From Halomonas alkalisoli (GTDB taxonomy: Bacteria > Pseudomonadota > Gammaproteobacteria > Pseudomonadales > Halomonadaceae), in NCBI RefSeq assembly GCF_021412585.1, contig NZ_JAKCMI010000016.1, forward strand, positions 1-64,000: a stretch of DNA of 64,000 nt, given 5' to 3'. The notes beneath the pieces were generated by a model, which saw only the letters and a program-made list of their open reading frames with translations, was not told the origin of the DNA and made no database searches. This document shows positions 16,701 to 26,139 of the stretch, in pieces; position 1 is the stretch's first letter; each line of letters starts with the position of its first letter. A program made the translations under genes and the position numbers.

Positions 16701-18431
16701 GTGAACGCCCCCATCCGCCAGGCCGGCCCGCGCCGCATCGACGTCGCCTCGACCGTCAACGAATACCTCGAACGCGCCGACTGGCGCGTGCACGCCAACG
16801 CCAACCAGGGCTACTCCCTGGGCGGGCTGATCCTCAACGTCTCGGGCAAGCTGATCGCCAACTACTGGCTCGACGAGGTCTACCCGGCGGAGGTCGGCGC
16901 CGCCCACCGCGAGGGCGACCTGCATATCCACGACCTCGACATGCTGTGCGGCTACTGCGCCGGCTGGTCGCTGCGCCAGCTATTGATCGAGGGCTTCAAC
17001 GGCGTGCCCGGGCGCGCCGAGAGCGACCCGCCGCGGCACCTCTCCAGCGCCCTGGGGCAGATGGTCAACTTCCTCGGCACCCTGCAGAACGAGTGGGCCG
17101 GCGCCCAGGCCTTCAGCTCCTTCGATACCTACCTGGCGCCCTACGTGCGCAAGGATGGGCTGGACTACCAAGCGGTGAAGCAGGCGGTCCAGGAGTTCAT
17201 CTATAACCTCAACGTGCCGTCGCGCTGGGGCAGCCAGACGCCCTTCACCAACCTCACCTTCGACTGGGTGTGCCCGGCGGACCTGCGCGATCAGGTGCCG
17301 ATCATCGGCGGCGAGGAGCAGCCCTTCACCTACGGCGAGCTGCAGGCGGAGATGGACCTGATCAACCGCGCCTACCTGGAGGTGATGGAGACCGGCGATC
17401 GCCAGGGGCGGGTCTTCACCTTCCCCATACCCACCTACAACATCACCACCGACTTCGACTGGGAGAGCGACAACGCCGAGCGGCTGTTCGCGCTGACCGC
17501 CAAGTACGGCCTGCCCTACTTCCAGAACTTCCTCAACTCGGACCTGGAGCCGCACATGGTGCGCTCCATGTGCTGCCGCCTGCAGCTCGATCTCTCGGAG
17601 CTGCTCAAGCGCGGCAACGGCCTGTTCGGCAGCGCCGAGCAGACCGGCTCGCTGGGCGTGGTGACGCTCAACTGTGCGCGGCTAGGCTATCGCTTCGCCG
17701 GTGATCGGGCGGGGCTTCTTGCCGAGCTCGACCGGCTGCTGGCGCTGGGCCGCGACAGCCTGGAGCTCAAGCGCGGATGCATCCAGCAGTGGATGGATGA
17801 CGGGCTCTACCCCTATACCCAGCGCTACCTGGGCACGCTGCGCAACCACTTCTCGACCCTGGGTGTGAACGGGCTCAACGAGATGGTGCGCAACTTCTCC
17901 GACGACCGCTACGACATCACCGCCCCTGAAGGGCGCCAGCTCGCCCTGGAGGTGCTCGATCACGTGCGCGGGCGAATGCAGGCATTCCAGGCCGAGACTG
18001 GCCACCTCTACAACCTGGAGGCGACCCCGGCGGAGGGCACCACCTACCGCTTCGCCCGCGCCGACGCCGAGTGCTTCCCCGGCATTCTGCAGGCGGGCAC
18101 GCCGGAGGCGCCCTACTACACCAATTCCAGCCAGCTGCCGGTGGGGCACACCGACGACCCCTTCGAGGCGCTGATTCACCAGGACCCGCTGCAGACCCGC
18201 TACACCGGTGGCACCGTGCTGCATCTCTATATGCGTGAGAAGCTCTCCAGCCCCGACGCCTGCCGCAAGCTGGTGCGTACCGCCCTGTCGCGCTTCCGCC
18301 TGCCCTACATCACCGTGACGCCGACCTTCTCGATCTGCCCGGTGCACGGCTACCTGGCCGGCGAACACGAATTCTGCCCGAAGTGCGACGAGGCACTGCT
18401 GGCAAGACGCGCCGCGGCCATTCCGGCCTAA
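16701..18431 (+). CDS. nrdD: NrdD, anaerobic ribonucleoside-triphosphate reductase body lacking the glycyl-radical tail
   Basis: 576 residues from the GTG at 16701 (AGGGAGA 5-6 nt upstream). The frame is open to 16482, but that part is foldback-repeat and promoter DNA. The barrel contains HIHDLD, FGSAEQTGSLG with NCARLGY, and a late zinc-site block (CPVHGYLAGEHEFCPKC, about 550-566). It stops 11 residues after that block, so the expected RVxGY...GK glycyl-radical motif is missing and is encoded by the next small ORF. There is also no N-terminal ATP-cone, unlike the 712-residue E. coli enzyme. It makes dNTPs without oxygen, activated by NrdG. Confidence 0.88.
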   Translation: MNAPIRQAGPRRIDVASTVNEYLERADWRVHANANQGYSLGGLILNVSGKLIANYWLDEVYPAEVGAAHREGDLHIHDLDMLCGYCAGWSLRQLLIEGFNGVPGRAESDPPRHLSSALGQMVNFLGTLQNEWAGAQAFSSFDTYLAPYVRKDGLDYQAVKQAVQEFIYNLNVPSRWGSQTPFTNLTFDWVCPADLRDQVPIIGGEEQPFTYGELQAEMDLINRAYLEVMETGDRQGRVFTFPIPTYNITTDFDWESDNAERLFALTAKYGLPYFQNFLNSDLEPHMVRSMCCRLQLDLSELLKRGNGLFGSAEQTGSLGVVTLNCARLGYRFAGDRAGLLAELDRLLALGRDSLELKRGCIQQWMDDGLYPYTQRYLGTLRNHFSTLGVNGLNEMVRNFSDDRYDITAPEGRQLALEVLDHVRGRMQAFQAETGHLYNLEATPAEGTTYRFARADAECFPGILQAGTPEAPYYTNSSQLPVGHTDDPFEALIHQDPLQTRYTGGTVLHLYMREKLSSPDACRKLVRTALSRFRLPYITVTPTFSICPVHGYLAGEHEFCPKCDEALLARRAAAIPA

Positions 18432-18464
18432 GCGATTTTCAACCCACTGGAAGGAACCAAGAAG

Positions 18465-18629
18465 ATGACGAACATCGACACCCTGCCCACCGAAGAACGC
18501 CAGCGCTGCGAGGTCTGGACCCGCGTGATGGGCTACCACCGCCCGGTCAGCCAGTTCAACATCGGCAAGCGCGCCGAGCACCGCGAGCGTCGCCACTTCA
18601 CCGAACGGGCCGCGGCCCTTGCGCCCTGA
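18465..18629 (+). CDS. stand-alone glycyl-radical segment of anaerobic ribonucleotide reductase
   Basis: 54 residues. The segment RCEVWTRVMGYHRPVSQFN, followed by GKRAEHRERRHF, is the C-terminal end of class III reductases; the Gly in RVMGY is the expected radical site. The ORF has its own ATG and a GGAAGGA site 9 nt upstream. It lies in the same frame as nrdD, 11 sense codons after the nrdD TAA. Either the enzyme is naturally in two pieces, or a stop codon has split it and reinitiation rescues it. A working reductase should need this piece. Not a YfiD/GrcA-type pyruvate formate-lyase spare part: the motif is of NrdD type. Confidence 0.8.
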   Translation: MTNIDTLPTEERQRCEVWTRVMGYHRPVSQFNIGKRAEHRERRHFTERAAALAP

Positions 18630-18674
18630 CATACCACTGCCTGAGCTGCCGGGCCCCAGGTCCGGCAGAGCCTT

Positions 18675-18737
18675 CAGCGTGGTAACAGAGCCTCCAGCTT
18701 GGTGAAAGAAGCCATCAGCTTGGTAAAGGAGCCCTCG
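18675..18737 (+). repeat. three tandem ~21-nt units carrying RBS-like cores before nrdG
   Basis: Units begin CAGCGTGGTAACAGAGCC (18675), CAGCTTGGTGAAAGAAGCC (18695) and CAGCTTGGTAAAGGAGCCC (18716). The last carries a strong AAAGGAG before the nrdG ATG; the others have weaker versions. It looks like local duplication of a translation-start region. Confidence 0.7.
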
Positions 18738-19487
18738 ATGATCGCCACCGACCTCGATTCACCCTCACCTGTGCCTCTCGATGGCATTCGGCTACCCATC
18801 GCCGGCCTGACCCAGATGACCACCCTGGACTATCCGGATCACCTGGCCTGCGTGGTGTTCCTGCAGGGCTGCCCGCTGCGCTGCGGCTACTGCCACAACG
18901 GCCACATGATGGCGCCGCGCCGCGGTGACGAGCGGGAGTGGCAGGCGCTGCAGGAATTCCTGGAGAGTCGTCGAGGCTTGCTCGAGGCGGTGGTGTTCAG
19001 CGGCGGGGAACCCACCCTGCACCACGCCCTGCCGGCCGCCGTCAGCGAAGTGAAGGCGATGGGCTTCAAGGTGGGACTGCACACCGCCGGCCCCTACCCG
19101 GGCAGGCTCTCTCGCCTGCTGCCGAATCTCGACTGGGTGGGGCTCGACGTGAAGGGGCGCGGGCGCGACTTCGACCGCATCTGCGGGCGGCCCGGCATCT
19201 GGCAGCGCCACAGCCAGAGCCTGATGACGCTGCTCGACAGCGGTATCGACTTCGAGTGTCGCACCACCGTGCACTGGCGCGACTTCGACCTGGCCGACGT
19301 GGAACGCCTGGCATTGACCCTGGCCGACTGCGGCGTACGCCGCTACGCCATCCAGGTAGCCCGCATTCGCCAGTGCCTCGACCCGGCCTACTGCCAGCCG
19401 GTGGAGAACGCCCCGCCGCGGGCCATGCTCGCCGGGCTGGTCAAGCGTCTGGCCCCCCACTTCGCACGGATCGAACTGCGTGAATAG
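18738..19487 (+). CDS. nrdG: NrdG, anaerobic ribonucleotide reductase activating enzyme
   Basis: 249 residues from the ATG at 18738, which has AAAGGAGCCC upstream. The radical SAM motif CPLRCGYCHNG (about 46-56) is followed by VVFSGGEPTLH. It uses S-adenosylmethionine to generate the glycyl radical on NrdD; here the substrate glycine sits on the separate 54-residue product. At about 250 residues it is longer than the enterobacterial NrdG (about 154) and matches the longer type found with NrdD lacking an ATP-cone. Downstream, araC begins after 18 nt, probably in the same transcript. Confidence 0.9.
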   Translation: MIATDLDSPSPVPLDGIRLPIAGLTQMTTLDYPDHLACVVFLQGCPLRCGYCHNGHMMAPRRGDEREWQALQEFLESRRGLLEAVVFSGGEPTLHHALPAAVSEVKAMGFKVGLHTAGPYPGRLSRLLPNLDWVGLDVKGRGRDFDRICGRPGIWQRHSQSLMTLLDSGIDFECRTTVHWRDFDLADVERLALTLADCGVRRYAIQVARIRQCLDPAYCQPVENAPPRAMLAGLVKRLAPHFARIELRE

Positions 19488-19505
19488 ACTGACAGGAGAG
19501 CCACG

Positions 19506-20633
19506 ATGTACCTGAGCCTGGCCGACATCCTACTGCTGACGAGTATTCTGCAGTCGTTGGTCCTTGCGGGCTTCCTGCTGATGCCGGATAACATGCGTCT
19601 ACTCAGCAATCGCCTGCTGTTGGCGACAGTGCTTGCCTTTGCTGCAGGGCTGGCCGAAGTCTTCCTTTACAGCACGGGGCTGGCCCAGCGCTTCCTCAAC
19701 CTGGCCTACCTCGGCACGCTGATCGGCCTGCTGCAGGCTGGACTGTTATTTCTTTATGCCAAGGCACTGATGTACCAGGACTTTCGGCTCGTCAAAGGAC
19801 ATTGGATCCACACTCTTCTGTTCTGGGTCGTCGGAGCCATATTCCTGGTCGAGTATTATCTCCAACCGGACGACCTGAAACGCCAGATACTCATGGAGCG
19901 GGATCACCCAGGAGTGTTGACCTCTCCGCTCATGGCGTCTGCGATCCACCTGGTCTTTCTCGGCTACCTCATCGCCACCATCCGTGAGATCCAGGCATTT
20001 GGCATGGGCGTGAGGCAGATATTCTCCAACATCGAAAACAAGCAGTTGGCCTGGCTACGCATTCTATTGCTGGGCTATTCGGTTGTATGGAGCGTCAGCC
20101 TGGTCTACTGCCTGTCGGCTCATGTCTTCAAGAGCAGTGCCAGCGTGCAGTGGGTATCGACAATAGGCGGCGTGACAGGCTTTCTTTTCATCAACTACTT
20201 GCTCATTCATGCCCTGCGACAACCCATCGTGTTCTCGGGACTCAGCGCAGAGGAATCGCGGCTACTTGCCATCAGCATGGAAACAACCAATCCGCCGGCC
20301 AATACCGCCCTGCTGGGGCGGCTCAAACGCCATATGCAGCAGACCAGGCCCTACCTCGACGCCAACCTGACAGTGAACCAGCTCGCACGACAGCTCAATG
20401 TGCCCGCCCGGGAGATTTCACGAACCATCAACCAGGGCCTTGGCAAGAATTTCTTCGAGTTCATCAGCGATTACCGTATCGCCGAGGCCTGTCGACAGCT
20501 GCAAGCCGCCGAGGCCGGCACCACCATCCTGCAGGTGATGTACGACTCGGGCTTCAACTCCAAGTCAGTGTTCAACACGGCCTTCAAGAAGGCCACCGGC
20601 ATGACCCCCAGCGCCTATCGCACCCGCTCATAG
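19506..20633 (+). CDS. AraC-family regulator with membrane-embedded N-terminal half
   Basis: 375 residues. The N-terminal ~230 residues hold about seven hydrophobic segments (near 5-25, 38-56, 66-88, 105-120, 145-165, 188-208, 213-230). The C-terminal ~100 residues are a double helix-turn-helix AraC domain (LTVNQLARQLNVPAREISR and the signature ILQVMYDSGFNSKSVFNTAFKK). It is therefore a membrane-bound transcription factor that may sense a signal directly. It is only 18 nt after nrdG behind CAGGAGAG. Targets are unknown; the downstream exported protein or the nrd genes are candidates. Confidence 0.85.
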   Translation: MYLSLADILLLTSILQSLVLAGFLLMPDNMRLLSNRLLLATVLAFAAGLAEVFLYSTGLAQRFLNLAYLGTLIGLLQAGLLFLYAKALMYQDFRLVKGHWIHTLLFWVVGAIFLVEYYLQPDDLKRQILMERDHPGVLTSPLMASAIHLVFLGYLIATIREIQAFGMGVRQIFSNIENKQLAWLRILLLGYSVVWSVSLVYCLSAHVFKSSASVQWVSTIGGVTGFLFINYLLIHALRQPIVFSGLSAEESRLLAISMETTNPPANTALLGRLKRHMQQTRPYLDANLTVNQLARQLNVPAREISRTINQGLGKNFFEFISDYRIAEACRQLQAAEAGTTILQVMYDSGFNSKSVFNTAFKKATGMTPSAYRTRS

Positions 20634-20838
20634 TCGCTCGGCACGCTGGCTAACCCGCCCCTTCGGCGTTCTACTTTCCGAAACCCGAAGAAGAACCAGC
20701 AACCTACTGATATTTATGTATTTTCAATGGGGTTCGAGCGCAGGCTATCGAACGACCAAGGCATCTCGGCTCCCTATTATGGAAGCACAGTCGGCATGCA
20801 GCTCGACTGGCCCATCCACGATTTCGGAGCAAGACACC

Positions 20839-21429
20839 ATGACACTCCCCCTTCGCAAGCACCTGCTGGCCATCGTTACCGCCTCCGCCCTTGCCCTGCC
20901 CCTAGCCACGCCGGCATTCGCCCACTGCGATGCCATGGACGGCCCGGTGATCACGGAAGCGCAGCTGGCACTCGACTCGGGCGATATCACCCCGCTGCTC
21001 AAGTGGGTACCGGCCGCGGACGAACCGTCCCTGATGAGCGCCTTCGACAAGACGCTCGAAGTCCGCGCGCTCGGCGATACCGCACAGGAACTGGCCGACC
21101 GGCAGTTCTTCGCCACCCTGGTGAAGATTCACCGCGCCTATGAAGGCGCTCCCTTCACCGGTATCAAGCCTGCCGGTGAAATCGATCCGGCAGTCCAACT
21201 GGCCGATAGGGCACTGGAAGAAGGCGAGATCGATGCATTTCTGGCTCGCATCGTAGAAAAATTCGAACAGAACGCCCGCTCTGCCTTCGAAACCACCCTA
21301 GCGGCAAAGCTCCATGCGGGCGAAAACCCCGAATTGGGTCGTGAGTACGTCGATCACTACGTGCATTACGTGCATTATCTCGAAGACGTGCACAACGTCA
21401 TCGTCGGCAACACTGCGCATGCGCACTAG
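20839..21429 (+). CDS. exported protein of unknown function (DUF6448-like)
   Basis: 196 residues from ATG 20839; the upstream in-frame codons lack a ribosome site and would bury the signal peptide. A clear signal peptide (about 1-28, ending PAFA) is followed by an HCDAMDGPV start that creates a His-Cys pair at the mature N terminus, and a His-rich tail (DHYVHYVHYLEDVHN...HAH). The mature protein is mostly helical and acidic. His/Cys at both ends suggests metal binding, but that is inference. I believe it belongs to the DUF6448 group; no function is known to me. It may be under the preceding AraC-type regulator. Confidence 0.6.
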   Translation: MTLPLRKHLLAIVTASALALPLATPAFAHCDAMDGPVITEAQLALDSGDITPLLKWVPAADEPSLMSAFDKTLEVRALGDTAQELADRQFFATLVKIHRAYEGAPFTGIKPAGEIDPAVQLADRALEEGEIDAFLARIVEKFEQNARSAFETTLAAKLHAGENPELGREYVDHYVHYVHYLEDVHNVIVGNTAHAH

Positions 21430-21454
21430 CGCAGAAACCAAGTACCAATTGGCA

Positions 21455-21480
21455 TTCAGGGGCGGGAGACCACCCCTGAA
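21455..21480. terminator. stem-loop between convergent genes
   Basis: TTCAGGGG pairs with CCCCTGAA around a 10-nt loop, between the exported-protein gene and the end of the deo operon. No T tract follows on either strand. Confidence 0.45.
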
Positions 21481-21499
21481 TCAGCTTCCCGCTAAAGCT

Positions 21500-21907
21500 T
21501 CAAAGCCCCAGATTCTCCGGCCCGAAGGCATCGGGCAGCAGCTCGTCGATGGTGTAGCGCTTGAGCAGCACACCTTGGGCGTCGAGCACCTGGATGCGGG
21601 TCTCGGCGTCGGCGAACTCGCGGATGCGCTGGCGACAATCGCCACAGGGGGAGCAGAGGTGCTCGGCGGGGCCGATGACATAGACAGTGCGCAGGCGACG
21701 CTCGCCGGCGCTGACCATGGCGGCGATGGCCGAGGCCTCGGCGCACAGCCCCTTGTAGTGGGCCACCTCGACGTTGGCGCCGAAGTAGCGAGCCCCGCTC
21801 TCGCTCTCCACCAGCGCCCCCACCGGGTGCTGCGAATAGGGCGCGTAGGCGCGACCACGCACCGCGATCAGCGCCTCGACGATGGCCGGGTCGACGGCAT
21901 CGCTCAT
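21500..21907 (-). CDS. cdd: Cdd, cytidine deaminase
   Basis: 135 residues, the short homotetrameric type. Zinc and catalytic motifs CAEASAI (about 54-60; Cys ligand and catalytic Glu) and PCGDCRQ (about 87-93; two Cys ligands) give the three-cysteine pattern of this class, unlike the His-type long E. coli enzyme. It deaminates cytidine and deoxycytidine to uridine forms for the deo pathway. Last gene of the operon; its ATG overlaps the deoD stop as ATGA. Confidence 0.93.
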   Translation of the reverse strand: MSDAVDPAIVEALIAVRGRAYAPYSQHPVGALVESESGARYFGANVEVAHYKGLCAEASAIAAMVSAGERRLRTVYVIGPAEHLCSPCGDCRQRIREFADAETRIQVLDAQGVLLKRYTIDELLPDAFGPENLGL

Positions 21908-22632
21908 GCCGAAGCCCCAGCGTCGTCGCGCAGTACCGCTTCCAGCGCCACCTCGACCATCTCGTTGAAGCTGCGCTCGCGTTCTTCGCTGGGCAGCGAC
22001 TCGCCCTTGAGAATATGGTCCGACACCGTGCAGATGGTCATCGCCCTGGCGCCAAACTCCGCCGCCACGCCATAGAGCCCCGCCGCCTCCATCTCCACGC
22101 CGACGATGCCGTAGCGCTTCATCAATTCGAACAGCTCGCCCTGGGGGTTGTAGAACAGGTCCGCCGAGAACAGGTTGCCCACCTTCACCGCCACGCCCTG
22201 GGCCGCGGCGGCGTCCACCGCGTGGCGGGTCAACTCGAAGTCGGCGATGGCGGCGAAATCGTGGCCCATGAAGCGGGTGCGGTTGACCGCCGAGTCGGTG
22301 CTCGCGCCCAGGCCGATCACCACGTCGCGCACCGCCACGTCGTCGCGCACCGCGCCGCAGGAACCGACCCGGATCAGCCGCTCGACGCCATAGTCGGTGA
22401 TCAACTCCTTGGCGTAGATGGAGACCGAGGGAATGCCCATGCCGTGACCCATCACCGAGATCTCGCGGCCCCGGTAGCGGCCGGTGTAGCCGAGCATGTT
22501 GCGCACGCTGTTCACCTCGCGCGCACCCTCGAGGAAGGTCTCGGCGATGTACTTGGCGCGCAGCGGGTCGCCGGGCATCAGCACGGTGTCGGCGAAGATG
22601 CCGCGTTCGCCCTGGATGTGGGGAGTCGCCAT
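21904..22632 (-). CDS. deoD: DeoD, purine nucleoside phosphorylase
   Basis: 242 residues from ATG 22632; the frame is open further upstream but that is a shadow of deoB. Family motifs: [15 protein letters not shown] (phosphate site), [19 protein letters not shown], and [11 protein letters not shown] for the ribose. It splits purine (deoxy)nucleosides into base and (deoxy)ribose 1-phosphate. It lies between deoB and cdd. Confidence 0.93.
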   Translation of the reverse strand: MATPHIQGERGIFADTVLMPGDPLRAKYIAETFLEGAREVNSVRNMLGYTGRYRGREISVMGHGMGIPSVSIYAKELITDYGVERLIRVGSCGAVRDDVAVRDVVIGLGASTDSAVNRTRFMGHDFAAIADFELTRHAVDAAAAQGVAVKVGNLFSADLFYNPQGELFELMKRYGIVGVEMEAAGLYGVAAEFGARAMTICTVSDHILKGESLPSEERERSFNEMVEVALEAVLRDDAGASA

Positions 22633-22642
22633 GTCGAGGCTC

Positions 22643-23944
22643 CTATGCAGCGAGAGGGTCGGTAGGGAGTGGCTTGGAAAGAAAGCTTGTGCCGTCGGCC
22701 ATGGGCGCAAGCCCCAGATGGGCTGCCAGGCTCTGGCCGATATCGGCGAAGGTATTGCGCGCGCCGAGGGAGCCGGCAGGAAGCCCCGCACCCAGCGCCA
22801 GTACCGGCACCCGTTCGCGGGTGTGATCCGTGCCGTGCCAGGTGGGGTCGCAGCCGTGGTCGGCGGTAAGGACCAACAGGTCGTCGTCGCCCAGCTTGGC
22901 CAGCAGCTCGGGTAGCCGCGCGTCGAAGGCTTCGAGTGCGGCGGCATAGCCGGCCACGTCGCGGCGGTGACCGTAGAGAGTGTCGAAGTCGACGAAGTTG
23001 GTCATGACCAGCGAGCGGTCGCCGGCCTCATCCAGGGCGGCCAGGGTGGCGTCCATCAGCGCGTCGTGACCGCTGGCCTTGACCGTGCGCGTCACGCCGC
23101 AGTGGGCATAGATATCGGCGATCTTGCCGATGGCGATGACTTCGCCGCCGTCGTCGGCGAGCTTCTGCAGCACCGTGGCCGCGGGCGGCTCGACGCTGTA
23201 GTCGCGCCGGTTGGCGGTGCGGGCGAAGTCATCGGCGCTTCGGCCGACGAAGGGCCGCGCGATGACCCGACCGATGTTGTAGGGCTCGAGCAGTCGCCGG
23301 GTGGTCTCGCACAGGGCGTAGAGCCGCTCGAGGCCGAAGGCCTCCTCGTGGGCGGCGATCTGGAACACCGAGTCGCCGGAGGTGTAGACGATGGGCTTGC
23401 CGCTGGCGGCGTGCTCCTCGCCGAGCCGGGCGATGATCTCGGTGCCCGAGGCGTGGCAGTTGCCCAGCACGCCGGGCAGATCCCCCTGCCGAATCAGCGC
23501 TTCGAGCAGCTCGGTCGGGAAGCTCTCCTCGCGGTCGAGGAAGTAGCCCCAGTCGAAGCGCACCGGGACACCCGCGATCTCCCAATGGCCGGAAGGGGTG
23601 TCCTTGCCCGAGGAGATCTCCCGGGCGTTGCCGTAGGCGCCGATCACCTCGGCAGGCACCTCGACGCCCTCCGCCCAGGCGCCCGTGCTTTCACGGTGGG
23701 CGTGGAACAACCCCAACCGCGACAGGTTGGGTAGTGCAAGGGGACCTTGCCGCGCCGCCGGGCCGGCTTCGGGGCCCTGTCGCGGGCCGGGTTCGGGGCC
23801 CTGTAAAAAGCCGTCGCACTCCCCCTTGGCACAGGCAGCGGCGATATGGCCCAGGGTGTCGGCACCGGCATCATGGAAGCGGTCGGCATCCGGCGCGCCG
23901 CCGATGCCGAAGGAGTCGAGTACCAGTACGATGGCGCGGCTCAT
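22643..23944 (-). CDS. deoB: DeoB, phosphopentomutase
   Basis: 433 residues. It converts (deoxy)ribose 1-phosphate to 5-phosphate, linking the phosphorylases to DeoC. Alkaline-phosphatase-like metal motifs are present: [16 protein letters not shown] at the N terminus, [12 protein letters not shown] in the middle (phosphorylated Thr region) and [17 protein letters not shown] near the end. Compared with E. coli DeoB it has a Gly/Pro/Gln-rich insertion of about 18-20 residues at about 48-68, encoded by a 24-bp duplication at 23760-23807. It overlaps the deoA stop by 4 nt. Confidence 0.94.
   Translation of the reverse strand: MSRAIVLVLDSFGIGGAPDADRFHDAGADTLGHIAAACAKGECDGFLQGPEPGPRQGPEAGPAARQGPLALPNLSRLGLFHAHRESTGAWAEGVEVPAEVIGAYGNAREISSGKDTPSGHWEIAGVPVRFDWGYFLDREESFPTELLEALIRQGDLPGVLGNCHASGTEIIARLGEEHAASGKPIVYTSGDSVFQIAAHEEAFGLERLYALCETTRRLLEPYNIGRVIARPFVGRSADDFARTANRRDYSVEPPAATVLQKLADDGGEVIAIGKIADIYAHCGVTRTVKASGHDALMDATLAALDEAGDRSLVMTNFVDFDTLYGHRRDVAGYAAALEAFDARLPELLAKLGDDDLLVLTADHGCDPTWHGTDHTRERVPVLALGAGLPAGSLGARNTFADIGQSLAAHLGLAPMADGTSFLSKPLPTDPLAA
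23760..23807. repeat. 24-bp in-frame tandem duplication inside deoB
   Basis: Two units beginning GGGCCGGCTTCGGGGCCCTG (23760) and GGGCCGGGTTCGGGGCCCTG (23784) differ at a few positions. They code for the GPEPGPRQ / [10 protein letters not shown] stretch, an insertion in a surface loop before the conserved [13 protein letters not shown]. Confidence 0.7.
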
Positions 23945-25284
23945 GGCCCCTCCCGACGAATCACGTCTTGAATGAGTGTAGGCAATCTGACGGCGGCGAC
24001 GTCGTTCACTTCGATGGCGGCAAGCAGCCGCGTGGCGGCACGCTCGGCGTCGGCTACGCTTCGTGCATGCACCCAGGCCAGCGGGCGCTCGCCGTCGACC
24101 GTCTCGCCGATGGCGGCGATGCCGGTCAGCCCGACGCCATGGTCGATGGCATCCTGCGGCGCGCGGCGTCCGCCGCCCAGTTCCACCACGGCGAGGCCCA
24201 CGGCGCGGGTGTCCATGCGCGTGACGCGACCGCGGCGCTCGGCATGCACGGGGCGCACGATGGGCGCCTGGGGGAGATAGCGGTCGTGGCGTTCGAGCAG
24301 GTCGGCGGGGCCGCCCAGGCCCGTCACCATGCGGGCGAAGCGCTCGGCGGCGGCGCCGCTGGCGAGCCGTTCATCCAGCAGGGCCAGGGCTGCATCACGG
24401 CTCTCGGCCAGGCGGCCGGCCAGCAGCAGCTCGGCGGCGAGTCCTCGGGTCACCTCCAGCAGGCGGCCTTCGCGCACCTCTCCCGTGAGCAGGCGGATTG
24501 CCTCGTACACCTCGACGGCGTTGCCGGCGCAGGGCGCCAGCGGCTGGCTCATGTCGGTGAGCAGCGTGGTGGTCGGTGTGCCGGCTCGACTCGCCACCTC
24601 GGCAATGGTGCTGGCCAGCTCGAACGAAGCCTCATGGGTGGGCATAAAGGCGCCGCTGCCGGTCTTGACGTCCATCACCAGGGCGTCGAGGCCGCAGGCG
24701 AGCTTCTTGCCGAGGATGGAGCTGACGATCAGCGGTAGCGACTCCACCGTGGCGGTGACGTCACGGATGGCATAGAGCCGCCGGTCGGCCGGGGCCAGCT
24801 GGGCGGTCTGGCCGACGATGGCCACGCCTGCCTCGCGCACCAGGGCGCGAAAGCGCTCCCGCGTGGGGGCGATGTCGTAGCCGGGAATCGCCTCGAGCTT
24901 GTCCAGGGTGCCGCCGGTGTGGCCCAGGCCGCGGCCGGAGACCATCGGCACATGGCCGCCGCAGGCGGCGATCCACGGCCCCAGCACCAGCGAGACGAGA
25001 TCCCCCACCCCGCCGGTGGAGTGCTTGTCGAGCACCGGTCCCGGCAGGTCGAGGTCGCTCCACGCCAATACCTCGCCGGAGTCGCGCACCGCCTCGGTCA
25101 GCGCTACTGTCTCGGCGGCATCCATGCCATTGAGAAAGATCGCCATGGCCAGCGCCCCCACCTGGGCATCGGAGAGGTTGCCGTCAGCAATGCCGCCCAC
25201 CAGTTCGCGGATCGCCTCGGGCGAGAGCGCCTGGCCGTCGCGCTTGGCGCGGATCAGCTCCTGGGGCAGGGCTCGAGAGCTCAT
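23941..25284 (-). CDS. deoA: DeoA, thymidine phosphorylase
   Basis: 447 residues from the ATG at 25284, which shares one base with the deoC stop (TGATG); a TTG three bases earlier is the alternative. The family signature region KHSTGGVGD (about 84-92) and [18 protein letters not shown] bind phosphate and pyrimidine. It cleaves thymidine and deoxyuridine to base and deoxyribose 1-phosphate. Overlaps on both sides show tight coupling in the deo operon. Confidence 0.94.
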   Translation of the reverse strand: MSSRALPQELIRAKRDGQALSPEAIRELVGGIADGNLSDAQVGALAMAIFLNGMDAAETVALTEAVRDSGEVLAWSDLDLPGPVLDKHSTGGVGDLVSLVLGPWIAACGGHVPMVSGRGLGHTGGTLDKLEAIPGYDIAPTRERFRALVREAGVAIVGQTAQLAPADRRLYAIRDVTATVESLPLIVSSILGKKLACGLDALVMDVKTGSGAFMPTHEASFELASTIAEVASRAGTPTTTLLTDMSQPLAPCAGNAVEVYEAIRLLTGEVREGRLLEVTRGLAAELLLAGRLAESRDAALALLDERLASGAAAERFARMVTGLGGPADLLERHDRYLPQAPIVRPVHAERRGRVTRMDTRAVGLAVVELGGGRRAPQDAIDHGVGLTGIAAIGETVDGERPLAWVHARSVADAERAATRLLAAIEVNDVAAVRLPTLIQDVIRREGP

Positions 25285-26060
25285 CAATAGCCTCCAGACG
25301 GCGCCGCACCGGGTGTCTCGACGCCTAGTGTCGCCAACAGGTTATCAAGCAGCCCCGAGGCGCCGAAGCGGAAGTGCTGAGGGGTCAACCACTCTGCCCC
25401 CAGGATGCGTTCGGCGAGCTGCAGGTAGGCGGCGGCATCCTCGGCGGTGCGTACGCCGCCGGCGGCCTTGAAGCCCAGGTCCCTGCCGCTCTCCTTGATC
25501 GCGTTGAGCAGGAGCTCGGCTGACTCCAGGGTGGCATTGATCGTCACCTTGCCGGTGGAGGTCTTGAGGAAGTCGGCGCCGCCCTCGATGGCAAGTTTGG
25601 CGGCACGACTGATCAAGCCCGCCTCCTTGAGCTCGCCGGTTTCTAATATGACTTTGAGCACGGCGTCGCCGCACTCGCGCTTGCAGGCGGCGACCAGCTC
25701 GCGGCCGACCTCGGCGTCACCCGCCATCAGCGCTCGGTAGGGAAACACCACGTCGACCTCATCGGCCCCCGCGGCGATGGCCGCGCGGGTCTCGGACGCG
25801 GCGCGTTCGACGTCGGCCTCGCCGTGGGGAAAGTTGGTCACGGTTGCCACCTTCACCTTTCCGGCCAGGCCCTGCTCGGCCAGCGCCTCACGGGCGGTGG
25901 CAATGAAACGGGGATAGATACACACCGCCGCCGGATGCCCCGCCGGGGTCTTGGCACGGGCGCACAGTCCGCGGATGACGGCATCGCTGTCGTCGTCGTT
26001 GAGGCTGGTCAGGTCCATCAGCGCCAGGGCCTGGCGTGCCGCCTGCTCGAGTTCAGTCAT
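25284..26060 (-). CDS. deoC: DeoC, deoxyribose-phosphate aldolase
   Basis: 258 residues, class I aldolase of the long (E. coli-like) type. The Schiff-base lysine lies in DFLKTSTGK (about 163-171) and the second lysine in FKAAGGVRT (about 198-206). It splits deoxyribose 5-phosphate to glyceraldehyde 3-phosphate and acetaldehyde, the exit of the pathway to central carbon metabolism. It lies 79 nt downstream of nupC, the only sizeable gap within the operon. Confidence 0.94.
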   Translation of the reverse strand: MTELEQAARQALALMDLTSLNDDDSDAVIRGLCARAKTPAGHPAAVCIYPRFIATAREALAEQGLAGKVKVATVTNFPHGEADVERAASETRAAIAAGADEVDVVFPYRALMAGDAEVGRELVAACKRECGDAVLKVILETGELKEAGLISRAAKLAIEGGADFLKTSTGKVTINATLESAELLLNAIKESGRDLGFKAAGGVRTAEDAAAYLQLAERILGAEWLTPQHFRFGASGLLDNLLATLGVETPGAAPSGGY

Positions 26061-26139
26061 GTCGCCACCTGTGAAATCGGGTTCATCGAATACGCGTTCG
26101 TCGAATGCAAGCTCGTCGAATAAAGGGGTGCACTCGGCA

